Part shown: positions 32,001 to 42,440 of the stretch, piece by piece
Layout of the letters: the number at the start of each line of letters is the position of its first letter
Numbering within the stretch: the stretch's first letter is position 1
Source: Euborellia annulipes
Taxonomy: Eukaryota > Arthropoda > Insecta > Dermaptera > Anisolabididae
Direction: 5' to 3'
NCBI GenBank assembly: GCA_023213315.1
Contig: JAKCPI010015529.1
Span: forward strand, 62,001 to 126,000
DNA: 64,000 nt
The notes under the pieces: generated by a model
The model's input: only the letters and a program-made list of their open reading frames with translations
What the model was told of the DNA's origin: nothing
The model's database searches: none
Program-made: the position numbers and the translations under genes

Positions 32001-35000
32001 AGGGTGGCCCACGGTAAATTGCTGATTTGGAAATGAAAAAAAAAAGTAAAAATAATGAACACTTAGAAACATACATTTTTATTTTTCTCATATTGAACAA
32101 TAATGGAAGTTTCTAATTACATGGTTTTAAACAGAGTATCTGGAAAATGTTTACCTCCACAGTCCATACACTGCTGCAGTCGTTTTCTGAAATTCTCATG
32201 CCCTCTTTCAAGCATGTCCTGTGGTATTCTTGCAATTTCAGCCTCATTATTGTTCTGTAGGTCTTCCAGGGTCTTGGGATGGCTGCAATACACCTTCGAC
32301 TTCAAAAAGACTACATGGGTTAAGTTTCGAGGCAAACGTTTCCTGGAAGGCCTGTCTCTCAGAAGGGGGATCTCAACTGGCCCGCACGCTCACCGGACTT
32401 AATGCGAATTTTTTCTCTGGGGTTACCTGAAGTTGAAGGTGTATTGCAACCATTCCAAGACCCTAGAAGACCTACAGAACAATAATGAGGCTGAAATTGC
32501 AAGAATGCCAGAAGACATGTTTGAAATAGTGCATGAGAGTTTCAGAAAACGAATGCAGCAGTGAATGGATTGTGGAGGTAAACATTAGCCAGACACAGTG
32601 TTTAAAACCATGTAATTAGAAACTTCCATTATTGTCCAGTATGAGAAAAAAATAAAAATGTATGTTTCTAAGTGTTCATTATTTTTTTATTTCATTCCTA
32701 AATCATCAATTTACCTTGGGCCACCCCGTATCTTTCATTATTCATGTAATTATAAATTTATTATTTTACATTTTTTTTCAGGGATTTCTTCAAGTGTGGT
32801 CTCAGTTAAAAAGCAAATATGCCAAAGCTCTTTTATATTTGTTTTTAATATCTCATATATTAATAGTAGTGCATCCAAATCACACATTTGATTTAGGTTT
32901 TATTCAACTCTTCCGGGCTCTGGATCAAATAAGGTATTGAATTTTCTTATTCTAAGATCCAACTAAAATACAACTGGCCTAAAGAAAGAAATAAACTCCA
33001 TTTTGGAATGAGAAGTACTAATTGGGGAAGTGCTAATCGAAGAGGGGATCATTTTTTCAGGAGAATTAATTCTTGCTCCCTCTCATGTCTATGGAGGGGG
33101 TAATTAATTATTAAAGAGGATTGGTAGCAATGAGAGATCACTTTAATGACAAAAGATACAATTCACTCTTTCTATTTTTGGCGATAGGATTAATCTATTT
33201 GAACGTGAAATAATTTTGCTCATAAGTCTAAAAAACTTATTAACAATTTGATATATTGATTATAATAAATTGATACATTTTTTTTAATTTTTCAGGCAAC
33301 AAAGTCAACCCGCTATTTCGAAGATTATCGGAAATATCGAAGGAGTCTCAAAAGAGTGGGTCATTAATGGTCGATTTTGTGCACCTCGACTGTTATTTCT
33401 CTTTGAAAATACCTCATCTTTAAATAAAGTAACATCAATTAAAAAATTAGCTCATTCCATGGAAGATCAAATTTATCACATCCTTCGAAAAAGTCGCATT
33501 GTCACCAACAATAGGTATTATTATTATTTTTTTTTTTTAAGAAAATACCTAGACATAATTATAAAAAAAACAAAAAAAACATGTGAAACTATGTTATCAA
33601 GTCAAATTTCATACAATTTGCCGAATAGACAGTTTTGCATGGTTAATAAATTAACTACTAAACTTAATAAATATTTAGATTTGAACTTCAAATAAAAGCG
33701 CACTTCGACTGAGTCGAAATTTACCTTATTTCATATATATATTTAATAGAAAAGAAATCCCCCACATTCTTGTTAACTATTTTTTCATTTGTTCATAGTT
33801 ATAATTGTCTTTTTGGAATACCGCCTAATCAAGAATTCGTCTTCGTTCGATCTCAAACTGAACAGAGCGAGTTGGATTTATCTGCTTATTTAGTTAATTC
33901 CTTAATACGTTTTTGTCATGATCCAAATACCCCGGCTCTGGATTCTCAACAAACACCAGGTAAACCCAAATTAATTGAATGAAATTTTATAGTTTTTTAT
34001 ATTATTAATTTCCTCTTCTACCTTCTTTTTATTAATGAATGCTTATTTCTACTATTATTTTTCAGATGAGAGTTTTGAAATCTTCTTAATGAAACACGTT
34101 GATGAAGCATTTAACAAAGGTTTCGATGATAATGTGGGACGTCATATTCCAATTGTCCATTTTGAGGTAATAATTTTGCTAAAAAAAATATATATATATA
34201 TTTGTAATTGTTTTTAATTTTTTTAATAATTGATTTCAGCTTCCCAAAGCCACAACATGGCTTCAAGTAACTAATAAACTTTTTGAAATAATTCTTCAAA
34301 AGAAATTTGAGCCACTACCACATCCTTCACCAACTCCAAAACAACCTGAAGAAGAAGTTGCCAGAGAAGCCAAGCAACAACCAGAAGAAAGAGAATTAGA
34401 GGATGATGAAGATGAGGAAGATGATGAAGAAGAAGAAGTGGAGAAAGCATCTCCTTCTGAAACCATAGTACGACAGATGAAAGTTTTAGAGAAAGTTCTT
34501 GATACGGATGTTGCATTTAGTGAAGCACGATGTTCAAAAATTCTTCCATTAGCGACTGCTAGATATATGGAAAATTTGCCATCTCATTATACACGGGAGC
34601 ATCATAACACAAGAGTAATTATTTGATTCAAATTTAATATTTTTGTTTTCTTCTTTTAAGGCTCTTCAGGAGGCAACCTGTTCGCATGTTTTTGCCGATA
34701 AGATGGCATTAGGGGTCTTAAAAATTTAACCAAAAAGTCCTACTATTACGAAAATTTGCCAACAGATGGCAGGATAGTAGGGCTATATTTAATCCCATGT
34801 ATTATTTGATTGATTTTCGTTGATCTTTTAATAAAGTATGGTTTATAAATATTATTATATCATTATATATTATTCCAAATCAATTCCAAATAAATATAGG
34901 CTTATAAGTGATCTGATAATACCGGCTGTTAGACTAGCCTGCCATCTTTTGCAAGAGTGTTGACTATTTGGCCGTTAATTTTTAAACAAATACGAAATTT

Positions 35001-38000
35001 ATTTTTTACTTTGTCACTATTTTATTTAATTATTATAGGTTGGATATTCATGATTTTTACATTTTTAGATGTGGATTTAGATTTAGATAAAAAAAATTAC
35101 AATTTTTATATTGAAGGAACCGAAGAATAAAACCATCATTTATAATAGAGTTATTTTTTGCATTTTCTATAAATATATATAAAAAAAAATATTTTTTAAT
35201 TAATCATAATTTAAAAAAAAAGCATTCTATTATGTAAAATGCTCACGAATTTAAATTATTTAAAAAAAAAACCGCATAAAAAATACTTTAAAATGCCTCA
35301 ATAGTTTCGGACTAAAGATTTAATGTGCCTTCCTGAAGCTCCTTAATACCCAAAAATTATATAATTATATACTAATATTTTTACTAATAAGAGTAATTAA
35401 TTAACGAGTTATTTTTTTATATTTGTTTATTGAATTAAAATATTTTTTTTTTCAGCTCGCTCATGCTCTATGTGTATTAGCAGTAAATGCCAGAGGGCCT
35501 CTTCTTGAAAAATACAGTGAACAACTTCAAAAGGATTGTGAAAAAGTCTGGGTCCCTGATAGACAAGTCTGCGAAGTTTTGAGTCTCACTGGAAATCCTT
35601 GTACAAAACCTATTCATGCTATTCCTGCAACCGAAGATAGGTGAATCAATCATCTCTCTTTTTTATTCGATTAAATAAATAAGTTGAAATGTTTCGCGTT
35701 TATTAATATAACGCCATCATCTGTTTAGTTAGAACAATAAAATCTTCATTATGAATTTAGAGTTTTAAAGATTAAATTATTAGCGGAATAGAGTACTTGC
35801 TTTATATCCTAAAGGTAAGAAATTCGTTTCCCGCCCTGAGCGGCGACAAAAATTTAAACGAATTATTTTATATGTTCGTTTATCAAGAAAGGGTTACCAA
35901 AATCTTTTCTTTAATAGTTTATTGGGCCGACCTTTCGGCCTCTTTCGAGTCCGAATTAGATAATAATCTAATTAATTGAACCCCTTAGGATGGCATCTAT
36001 CGAGACCGAAATGTCGGCTCAATAAACTACTAATAAAACAATTTTGGCTTCCAGTCCCTGCATCTGCGACACTTCCTTAATATAACTTGAAAACCAAAAC
36101 AACAATATACAATTATATTGGTTACCAATTAATTTGAATAAATAAGAACGGGGTCTAAATCGGCTCGGATGGCGAGAAAGACCTTAAAAATAATAAATAA
36201 AAAAGTTTTTATTTGTCTTTTTCTGGGAACCTCCGGGCTAAAGTGAACGAATTAGTTATAGGTTTTCTCAAAAGATGCACAAATTCAGTTTCATTTATTA
36301 ATTTTCAGGGATGCAGGAACATCAGAACATTGTAGCGGGATTCGTTACATTTCTACCTGTGATTGTGGCCGACGACAGGCCCCACGAGAGGATCCTTATA
36401 CAGCTCGAGCAGCCAATTATGAATTCTACCAGCAATTGGGCCAAGAATGCGGATGCGCTAAACTTGAAAAACATCATTTTCCGGTATTTCAACCAACAAC
36501 TCAACAATATAGAGCTGCACAATTATTTCCTTCTAAATCACTTCGACGCGACAGTGGCGCAAAAGACCTAGTAAAGGATATACAAACTAAGGAACAGGGC
36601 ACTACTCCTCATACTCAAGCATTTAGTCTTGGTAAGAATTGTTAGAAATGCCTATAAGATGCTAATTAGGGCGCACCCAAATGGATTCTTACTAAAAACA
36701 TTTCTTAAAAATATCAAATCTAATTATTCATGAGAAGGATGAATAAATAAAATTCGAGATACTTTTCAGGCCAATTTATTTGAAGGAGTCGTTTTGGTTC
36801 CAAAACGTTGACCCATAGCGGAAGGAGTTAATCCAAATAAATTGGCCTGAAAATCATCTCCGGATTTTATTTATTCATCCTAATATCCACCAGGCTGCCC
36901 CCTATCTTCATCATCTAATTATTCAATTAATTTATCAAAAAAAGAAATTCATTATTCGAATATAAAAATTAGAATCAGTAAAAGGAATATATTTATTTTT
37001 TCAAGCTGGATTTGCTTCTGGAGCCTCCCTTGGAAGCAGTGATGTCCTTCCTGAAGATTCCGCTGGTCACAAAGTTGTTTCCCAAACTGATTCTAGCTCT
37101 CAACACCCTATCGTCATTGAAGTTCCTTCTGAACAAAATGATAGTTCTAAAGGTAAATTGTTAATTCTTAGAATAATAATATACATATAATAATAAATAT
37201 TTTTATTTATTTTTTAGAAAAAGGCTTGGTTCGTCAGCCATCGACAACCGAATATCTTCCCAGTATGCCTCATACCCTTTCTCCTGTTGGGCTTCTTCCT
37301 CGATATCCTTGCTGGTCTTTGGTTTGTCTCGGTCCTTCATCTCTTTATAGTCATAATGTCGGGCTTCATGAACAATGGCATGAAGGATTTCTTCCTGGTT
37401 GTGCTCATTTGCTTCCTTGGGATCTAACAGTGCGACTAGAAGGTCGTCCTGCCTGGATCCGACATAATCCTCGAAAAAACCAACAATCAACAGGACAACA
37501 ATCTTGTAATTCGGATAGAAATAAAGGTATTGTTTCCTTACCTTTATATTAAAAGATAAGCATATTACTAGAGCTGGATCTTTATGCAAAATCATGTTTG
37601 TATAAAAGCTGAATACGTTCCTGAAACTCATGAGTATTCGATTCGAAATAACCCTCTTTGTTCAGAGCATATGTGCGCATATTTTGACTTTTTTTGAAGA
37701 CATTCCATGCACATTGCACAATTTGTAACCAAAACAATCTTATTTTTCATGCATATTTTAACATTTTTTTTAAAGAAAAAAGGATATTTTGGATATTTTT
37801 GTGTAGTTGCTTATAACAATTAAATTTTTTTTGGTATCCAAATGGCTTAAATAAAATCATTGGACTACCTGGGATCCGAAACCGCGACCCTTGGTATAGA
37901 AGGCAGGCGCGCTACCAACTACACGAAACTCGAGGGCACAATTAATAATTATTTTTAATATTTTCAAACTTTCGCGCTCTACAGTGGGGAAATGTAAAAT

Positions 38001-38862
38001 GCCACTAAACTAAGAGCACACCTTCATTCGGTAATAGTCAATCCAAAAAGGCTTTTTATTATTACAAGCCACAAATGCACATTTTCCTTCTCTATTTAAA
38101 AAAAATTTATTCTACACATAAATTAACTTATTTGAACGATACTTGATTATCAATATACATATCTTTTTTCTTTGTAGAATTAAATGAATTTGTTGTGAAG
38201 ATTTTTATTGGCGTTGAATATGAATGTCCCCGAGGACATCGTTTTATGTGTGCGACTCCTGATAGAGTTCTTAAGACAAGTGGCCAAGGAATTGTTAAAG
38301 ACAATGGCAATCGGGTCACCTCTTCAGATATGCCTTTATATTTTCCTTGTCCTTGCAGGTAATAAAATACAAAACTAATAATTATGTTCTGATTAAAAAT
38401 CTTCTGTTTTTATCTTATGTGAATTTAATTATGTTTAAGGAACTCAAAACCTTTGCTGGCACAATTAATGCGCATTCATGTGGTGACTCCAAAGGCGCCA
38501 GTCCATGTCACTTTGAATCCTCGAGTACAACCAGCGCCTTCCCCTTGCCCTATATTTGTTCCTGGATCTTCAGGACCTCTTCGATTATCTCAAAGTGCCT
38601 ATTGGGTTCTAAGATTACCGTATCCTTAAAAATTATAATTTAATTAAAAGAACGAACATAGTAGGGGCTTGAACTATAAAAGTAGATCTTTGTTTTAATT
38701 CTCTATATTCGCATATTTTATTTTCCATAACAGTTTTCTAGTTTTGTCTATGTGGGTGATGAGGGACCAATCCCAGCACCGAAGGAGGCAACAGGCTCTG
38801 CTTGCGGTCGCTTTTTGGCTGGATGCTATGGAATTAGCGAAATGACCGAAGACCCAAAATGA
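29097..38862 (+). CDS. SMG8: SMG8, nonsense-mediated mRNA decay factor
   Basis: Fifteen exons: 29097-29140, 29221-29383, 31740-31862, 32782-32933, 33296-33514, 33799-33959, 34066-34166, 34240-34614, 35456-35640, 36309-36631, 37006-37152, 37218-37526, 38178-38358, 38440-38619 and 38742-38862. Phases close exactly, giving 927 residues (human SMG8 991). SMG8 forms the SMG1-SMG8-SMG9 kinase complex and restrains SMG1 phosphorylation of UPF1. Recognisable blocks: [10 protein letters not shown] (N-terminal G-like domain), [59 protein letters not shown], an acidic insert at about residues 345-385, [55 protein letters not shown] and [20 protein letters not shown]. Introns 2, 3 and 8 carry a LINE inside a large inverted repeat, a Tc1 palindrome and a MITE. 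Confidence 0.96.
30225..31680. repeat. large inverted repeat (~135-base arms) around a LINE fragment
   Basis: The left arm (about 30225-30362: AATTATCGGTTATATTTTAA ... GGTGCAATATTTAATCATAC, ATGCATGACGGTGGAGAATA, AATGGCTCTAGCCGGTCAGA) returns almost identically as complement at about 31545-31680. The ~1.2 kb spacer holds a minus-strand LINE 3' part and T/A-rich filler. It lies in SMG8 intron 2 and ends 60 bases before exon 3. Confidence 0.85.
30504..31191 (-). mobile_element. non-LTR retrotransposon (jockey-like) 3' ORF fragment
   Basis: Overlapping minus-strand frames give, in order, [100 protein letters not shown] and [20 protein letters not shown]: the post-palm C-terminal part of a LINE reverse transcriptase ORF. 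At least two frameshifts separate the blocks, so it is dead. A second fragment of the same type is at 47215-47310. Confidence 0.85.
32000..32728. mobile_element. palindromic Tc1/mariner relic
   Basis: CAGGGTGGCCCACGGTAAAT at 32000 and its near complement ending 32728 are flanked by TA. Each arm encodes the transposase C-terminus in opposite orientation: minus at 32117-32335 ([40 protein letters not shown]) and plus at about 32440-32615 with stops. The plus arm keeps [10 protein letters not shown], the conserved stretch before the last catalytic residue. Two half elements fused head-to-head in SMG8 intron 3. Confidence 0.85.
34656..35346. mobile_element. MITE (TTAAGGCTCTTCAGGAGG family), copy 1
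   Basis: Left end TTAAGGCTCTTCAGGAGG, right end (complement) TTAAGGAGCTTCAGGAAGG. Interior blocks such as GAAAATTTGCCAACAGATGG, CCGGCTGTTAGACTAGCCTG and CATCTTTTGCAAGAGTG recur inverted at 39118-39482. Located in SMG8 intron 8. Confidence 0.75.
35783..35862 (+). mobile_element. SINE family E tRNA-like head
   Basis: GCGGAATAGAGTACTTGC followed by GAAATTCGTTTCCCGCCCTG (B-box-like), related to the minus-strand head at 56340-56450. Confidence 0.45.
35905..36060. mobile_element. palindromic element with decayed hammerhead-like pair
   Basis: Arms ATAGTTTATTGGGCCGACCT / GTCGGCTCAATAAACTACTA are inverted. Right core: CTTAGGA ... GACC GAAATGTC (35984-36015); left core on minus: GGCC GAAAGGTC. Both boxes carry substitutions. 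Confidence 0.5.
36121..36200 (+). mobile_element. SINE family B fragment
   Basis: AATTTGAATAAATAAGAACG then GGGGTCTAAATCGGCTCGGA and TGGCGAGAAAGACCTT: the family-B 3' half with an A-rich tail, in SMG8 intron 9. Confidence 0.6.
36736..36881. repeat. palindromic element (possible ribozyme-element relic)
   Basis: Arms AGGATGAATAAATAAAATTC and CTTTTCAGGCCAATTTATTTG return as complement. The centre has GTTTTGGTTCCAAAACGTTGAC, loosely like the GAAACGTT half of the hammerhead elements. Confidence 0.55.
37830..37940 (-). mobile_element. SINE family A head and hairpin
   Basis: Minus strand: CTCGAGTTTCGTGTAGTTGG (A box), GGTCGCGGTTTCGGATCCCA (B box), then ATTTAAGCCATTTGGATACC. Located in SMG8 intron 12. 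Confidence 0.7.
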
Positions 38863-39117
38863 GAGTACGCCCCAGGCCGGTACCGGCTCAAGAAGCATCA
38901 AGCGAAACAAGAAACGGCCACCGTTAGTAAAATCCTGGCACGTCAGTAATTAATTAAAGGATTAGTTGATCAGCTAATATTTTAAAATAGGTGAAAGAAA
39001 ATAAATATCACAATTTATAATTATATTGAAGGTTGGGTGTTTATTTTTTTATTAGAAAGAAATAAATGTCATTTGAAAGTTCAACCAAGGATCACGTTTT
39101 CTAATTATTTGGCATCA

Positions 39118-39482
39118 TTAGGGCTTCAGGAAAGAAGTGTATAAATCATTAATATACAACCTATAATAATTAAATGAAATGGTGACAAAGTAAAAAATAA
39201 ATGTCTTATTTATTTAAAAATTAACGGCCAAATAGTTCAGCACTCTTGCAAAAGATGGCAGGCTAGTCTAACAGCCGGCATTATCAGATCACTTATGAGC
39301 CTCTATATATATAATTTCATGGTGGTATAAATGATATATAATAATATATATGAACTATTCATTATTAAAAGATCAAACAAATTGAGAGATTTAATATAGT
39401 CCTACCATCCTGCCATCTGTTGGCAAATTTTCGTAATAGTTGGGCTTTTTGGCTAAATTTTTACACCTCCTGAAGAGCCTTA
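39118..39482. mobile_element. MITE (TTAAGGCTCTTCAGGAGG family), copy 2, inverted
   Basis: Right end CCTCCTGAAGAGCCTTAA is the exact complement of the left end of copy 1; the left end TTAGGGCTTCAGGAAAG is diverged. It sits between SMG8 and the CFAP119-like gene, opposite in orientation to copy 1. Confidence 0.75.
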
Positions 39483-39587
39483 AGATCTTATTAAACCGGT
39501 ATTCGATTATTTGAGAGATAATTTTTTTATTATTAAATTTTTTTGACATTGTTATGGAAACAAAAAAAATTAAAAAAAAATCTTTTC

Positions 39588-42440
39588 ATGGAGGGTAAAA
39601 TATGTTGCAAATCTCTTGTAAATTTTCCAATTAAAAAACAATATGACATTCTTCGAAGACTAAAATCGGAACCTATAATTAGTAAAACAACTTTAAGAGA
39701 TCTCATCCCTTATATAAATAAATTTCCGCCATTTGTCGAGTATAAATTTGTCCTTGATCCTCATATCGTTCTTTGGAAATACTTTCCTCTGCCTGAAACC
39801 AAACAGCTGATCAAAAATCCTGATTTTGTAGAAATACTACGTAAATATAATAATTATTTAGTAATTTATTGATATTTCTATTATTTTTTTTATTTTTTAG
39901 GAAATAATATAAATGTTTCATTGATTATTGATTCAATATTCGGGGATATTATAAAATATTTGGTATTTTATGCAAGGTAGAGAATTTTGTTTTATCAATT
40001 AAATAATAAAATTATTTTTCTCGAATGTGGAAGTGGCAGTGATTGATATATTTGAACAATGGCAGGAGGTGGCAGCCTTGAAGGAGTGTCTCTTAATCAA
40101 TGAAACTCGCAAAAAATTCGCGACGTTTCGGTTACAAGTTATTAACAAAAACTAAATCAACATATGAATAAATATATTAATGTACATTTACATATGAGAA
40201 CTGTAAGTAAAAAAATTAAAAATAACAACCATTGTAATAATTTTAATTGTTAATAATATTAATTTGGAATGAAATATATTGTAGCCCGATAGCCTGATGA
40301 TGGTAGAATAAATTTGGACCGAAACGTCGCGAATCTTTTGCGAGCTTCATTGATTTAGAGATACCCCTTCTTGCCTGCCATCTCCTGCCATTGTTCAAAA
40401 ATAAAATTATTTTATTAAAGCTCAGATTTTCAGGCATTTTCAAGGAAAAAATTCTAACGGGGCTCGGGAGGCTCAAAGCCCCCCCTCCGAAATGGTTTCA
40501 TTTTTAAAATTATAAAATTTTTGCATGTTATAGTTATTATTAGAGGGGCGTTACCCCAACATTGTTCACTCTTTAAATGAATGTCATTGAACAAAATTAT
40601 AATAACCCCCCCCCCCCCCCCCCTAAATAAAAAATGCTTGACTCTGGGCTTCTAATTAAAATTTTAAATCAAAAATATGCTTTGTGTTATAAACTCTTCA
40701 CTTTTTTATTTTATTTTATTGTACTAGAATTTTTTTCAACACTGCTATTTCTTCAATTTCTTTTTATTGTGAATGAAAATGGACCCCATTAAGTACAGTA
40801 TTCCCAGTTATTAATCGTTAGAACTTCGGTTCATTTTCAGGACTACCAACTAATTTTCCCCTAATTAATTTATATATATATATATATCACGTTGGGAGAA
40901 AATTATACAATTTAATATTTATTAATTCAAATATCCGACAAAAAAAAAAGGAAAAGACGCCATTTTTTTGTCGGCTATTTTAATTAATGAATATTAAATT
41001 GTATGAATTTTCTTCACGGCTCCCAACGTTATATAATATAATTATTTATTTATTAAATGCATATTTGAGAGGTCTTCTCAATTAGTCCATCTAAAGTGCG
41101 CATGGTCGAGAGAGAAATTAGTGAATTCAGATTTGGGTCTATTTCTCTTGATGACTAAAAGATCAGTTTGTGTGAATTCAAATAACCGAATGCCGTGCTG
41201 TGTTCGAGTGGTAGATCCGTAGACTCCCGACGACACCCTATCTTTTGTCGGCTATTTGAATTAATGAATATTAAACTCAAAAATATTATTTCCTTATAAT
41301 AAATATATCAATAATTTTTAAATAAGCTGCATTAAATAATTTTATATTTCTAGAAAGAACCATTTGTCTTACAAAAAGACATCCGTCCTTCTGGCTTTGT
41401 TTACTTTATCCCACTATTATTACCTAAGTGATTCTTGGATAACACCTAAACAAGTCTATTCATTCTTTAAGGAAACAATCCTCAGGCATTCAATAGAGGT
41501 ATGGAAATATTACTTTAAATTTTTCCTTTTTTTTGAGTGAAAATATCATCTGGCATATAAAATTATTTTTATTAACTTTTAATAATGAAAAAATGACTTC
41601 CAATCCAATAATTATATTCAAGAGGGTTAAAAACATAAAAGCAACAAATCAAGAAAATCAAAGAGTCTGGCTTCGAAATTTTAAATACATCCTAATTACA
41701 AAGATATGGCTGTTTCACTTAATATATGAATAGCGGAGGGCAGTCAGGAAAACAAAATCAATTTTCATCAAATTTTTTAATGTGATTGTAGACGTTTCGG
41801 ACGCCAGTCGCGTCCTTCCTCACCTTAGGTTAAAGTTTTATTGTAATTATTTATGTATTGATCATAGGATCCTGAGGAAGGATGCGACTGGCGTCCGAAA
41901 GGTTAACAATCAATTTAAAAAATCTGATAAAAATTGATTTTGTTTTTCTGACTGCCATCCGCTATCCATATATGGATCCTGTTACGCATTAGTGTGTCAA
42001 GCTGGCCTACCGAGATTTGAGAAAATTAACATCAAAGTTTTTTGTTTTCATTGGATTATATATAATTTTTTTTGTCAATTGTGCAAGTAACATTAAATAT
42101 AAATTTTTTTAGGACATATTTCATAAAAAATACTAATTAAAGCATTTGAAACAATATTCCGTGCTTAACTCAATTTTTAATTTTTTGGCGCTTGACACAC
42201 TAATGAATAACAGGGTGCATATATCCTAATTACTTTGTTATATTATTACAGAGACCTCCAATTTCTATGGAAATTTTTGAACCTAAAGAATGTTATGAAA
42301 TATTAAAATTATTTTGTAACATTTACATAAAACAAATACCTCTAATTCAAATGAATTGCAAGCCTAATTATGAAATACATATACCATTTGAAAATAAGAA
42401 CTTTAAACTAATTCAAGGGGACGAACAGAAAAATTCATAA
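39588..42440 (+). CDS. CFAP119: CFAP119 (CCDC189)-like flagellar central-pair protein
   Basis: Four exons: 39588-39840, 39901-39976, 41354-41498 and 42252-42440, all in phase, 220 residues. The order of motifs, DPHIVLWKYFPLPETKQL, then a helical middle (SLIIDSIFGDIIKYLVFYAR), TSVLLALFTLSHYYYLSDSW, TPKQVYSFFKETILRHSIE and RPPISMEIFEPKECYEI, follows CFAP119/CCDC189, the homolog of the Chlamydomonas C1a-32 subunit of the central-pair C1a projection. In that family it would act in motile cilia or sperm flagella. The first in-frame ATG is 39588; a short uORF begins at 39553. The family has longer N-termini in some species, so an upstream exon may be missed. Introns 2 and 3 hold hammerhead-like palindromes. 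Confidence 0.75.
40052..40395. mobile_element. palindromic element with hammerhead-like motif
   Basis: Outer arms GAACAATGGCAGGAGGTGGC ... AATCAATGAAACTCGCAAAA and their complement GCGAGCTTCATTGATT...GCCATCTCCTGCCATTGTTC. The left arm keeps only CGACGTTTCGG; the right arm has a complete core (see 40286-40335). In CFAP119-like intron 2. Confidence 0.75.
40286..40335 (+). ncRNA. hammerhead ribozyme-like motif (canonical core)
   Basis: CTGATGA at 40294-40300, stem II TGGT...ACC, GAAACGTC at 40321-40328. Stem I: GC immediately before the box pairs with GC after GTC, then an internal loop, then GAT pairs with ATC. The most canonical copy in the window. Confidence 0.65.
40889..41030. repeat. foldback element
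   Basis: CGTTGGGAGAAAATTATACA ... TTAATATTTATTAATTCAAA and the complement ending CTCCCAACG enclose a GACAAAAAAAAAAGG centre. In CFAP119-like intron 2. Confidence 0.65.
41195..41240 (+). mobile_element. SINE family C head fragment
   Basis: TGCCGTGCTGTGTTCGAGTG GTAGATCCGTAGACTCCCGAC resembles the head at 13040-13118 with a shortened middle. Confidence 0.45.
41731..41964. mobile_element. palindromic element with paired hammerhead-like motifs
   Basis: Arms TAGCGGAGGGCAGTCAGGAA ... AAAATCAATTTTCATCA return as complement to CTGACTGCCATCCGCTA. Minus core (41789-41824): GTGAGGA, stem GGACGC/GCGTCC, GAAACGTC. Plus core (41872-41904): CTGAGGA, stem GGATGC/GCGTCC, GAAAGGTT. Each copy has damage where the other is intact. 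In CFAP119-like intron 3. Confidence 0.8.
41974..42217. mobile_element. ~245 bp MITE (GGACCCTGTTATGCAAT family)
   Basis: Left GGATCCTGTTACGCATTAGT GTGTCAA and right (complement) GCACCCTGTTATTCATTAGT GTGTCAA, with interior TTTGTTTTCATTGGATTATA and GGACATATTTCATAAAAAA shared with 46673-46923. Flanked by ATATA. Confidence 0.75.

Noticed and set aside
36736..36881. Hammerhead ribozyme at the AAAACGTTGAC centre of a palindrome
   Set aside because: No CUGANGA box and no stem II; only a loose resemblance to one half of the core.
37203..37631. 142-residue minus-strand ORF opposite SMG8 exon 12
   Set aside because: SMG8 coding sequence on the plus strand is conserved and in phase here, so the antisense ORF is a by-product.
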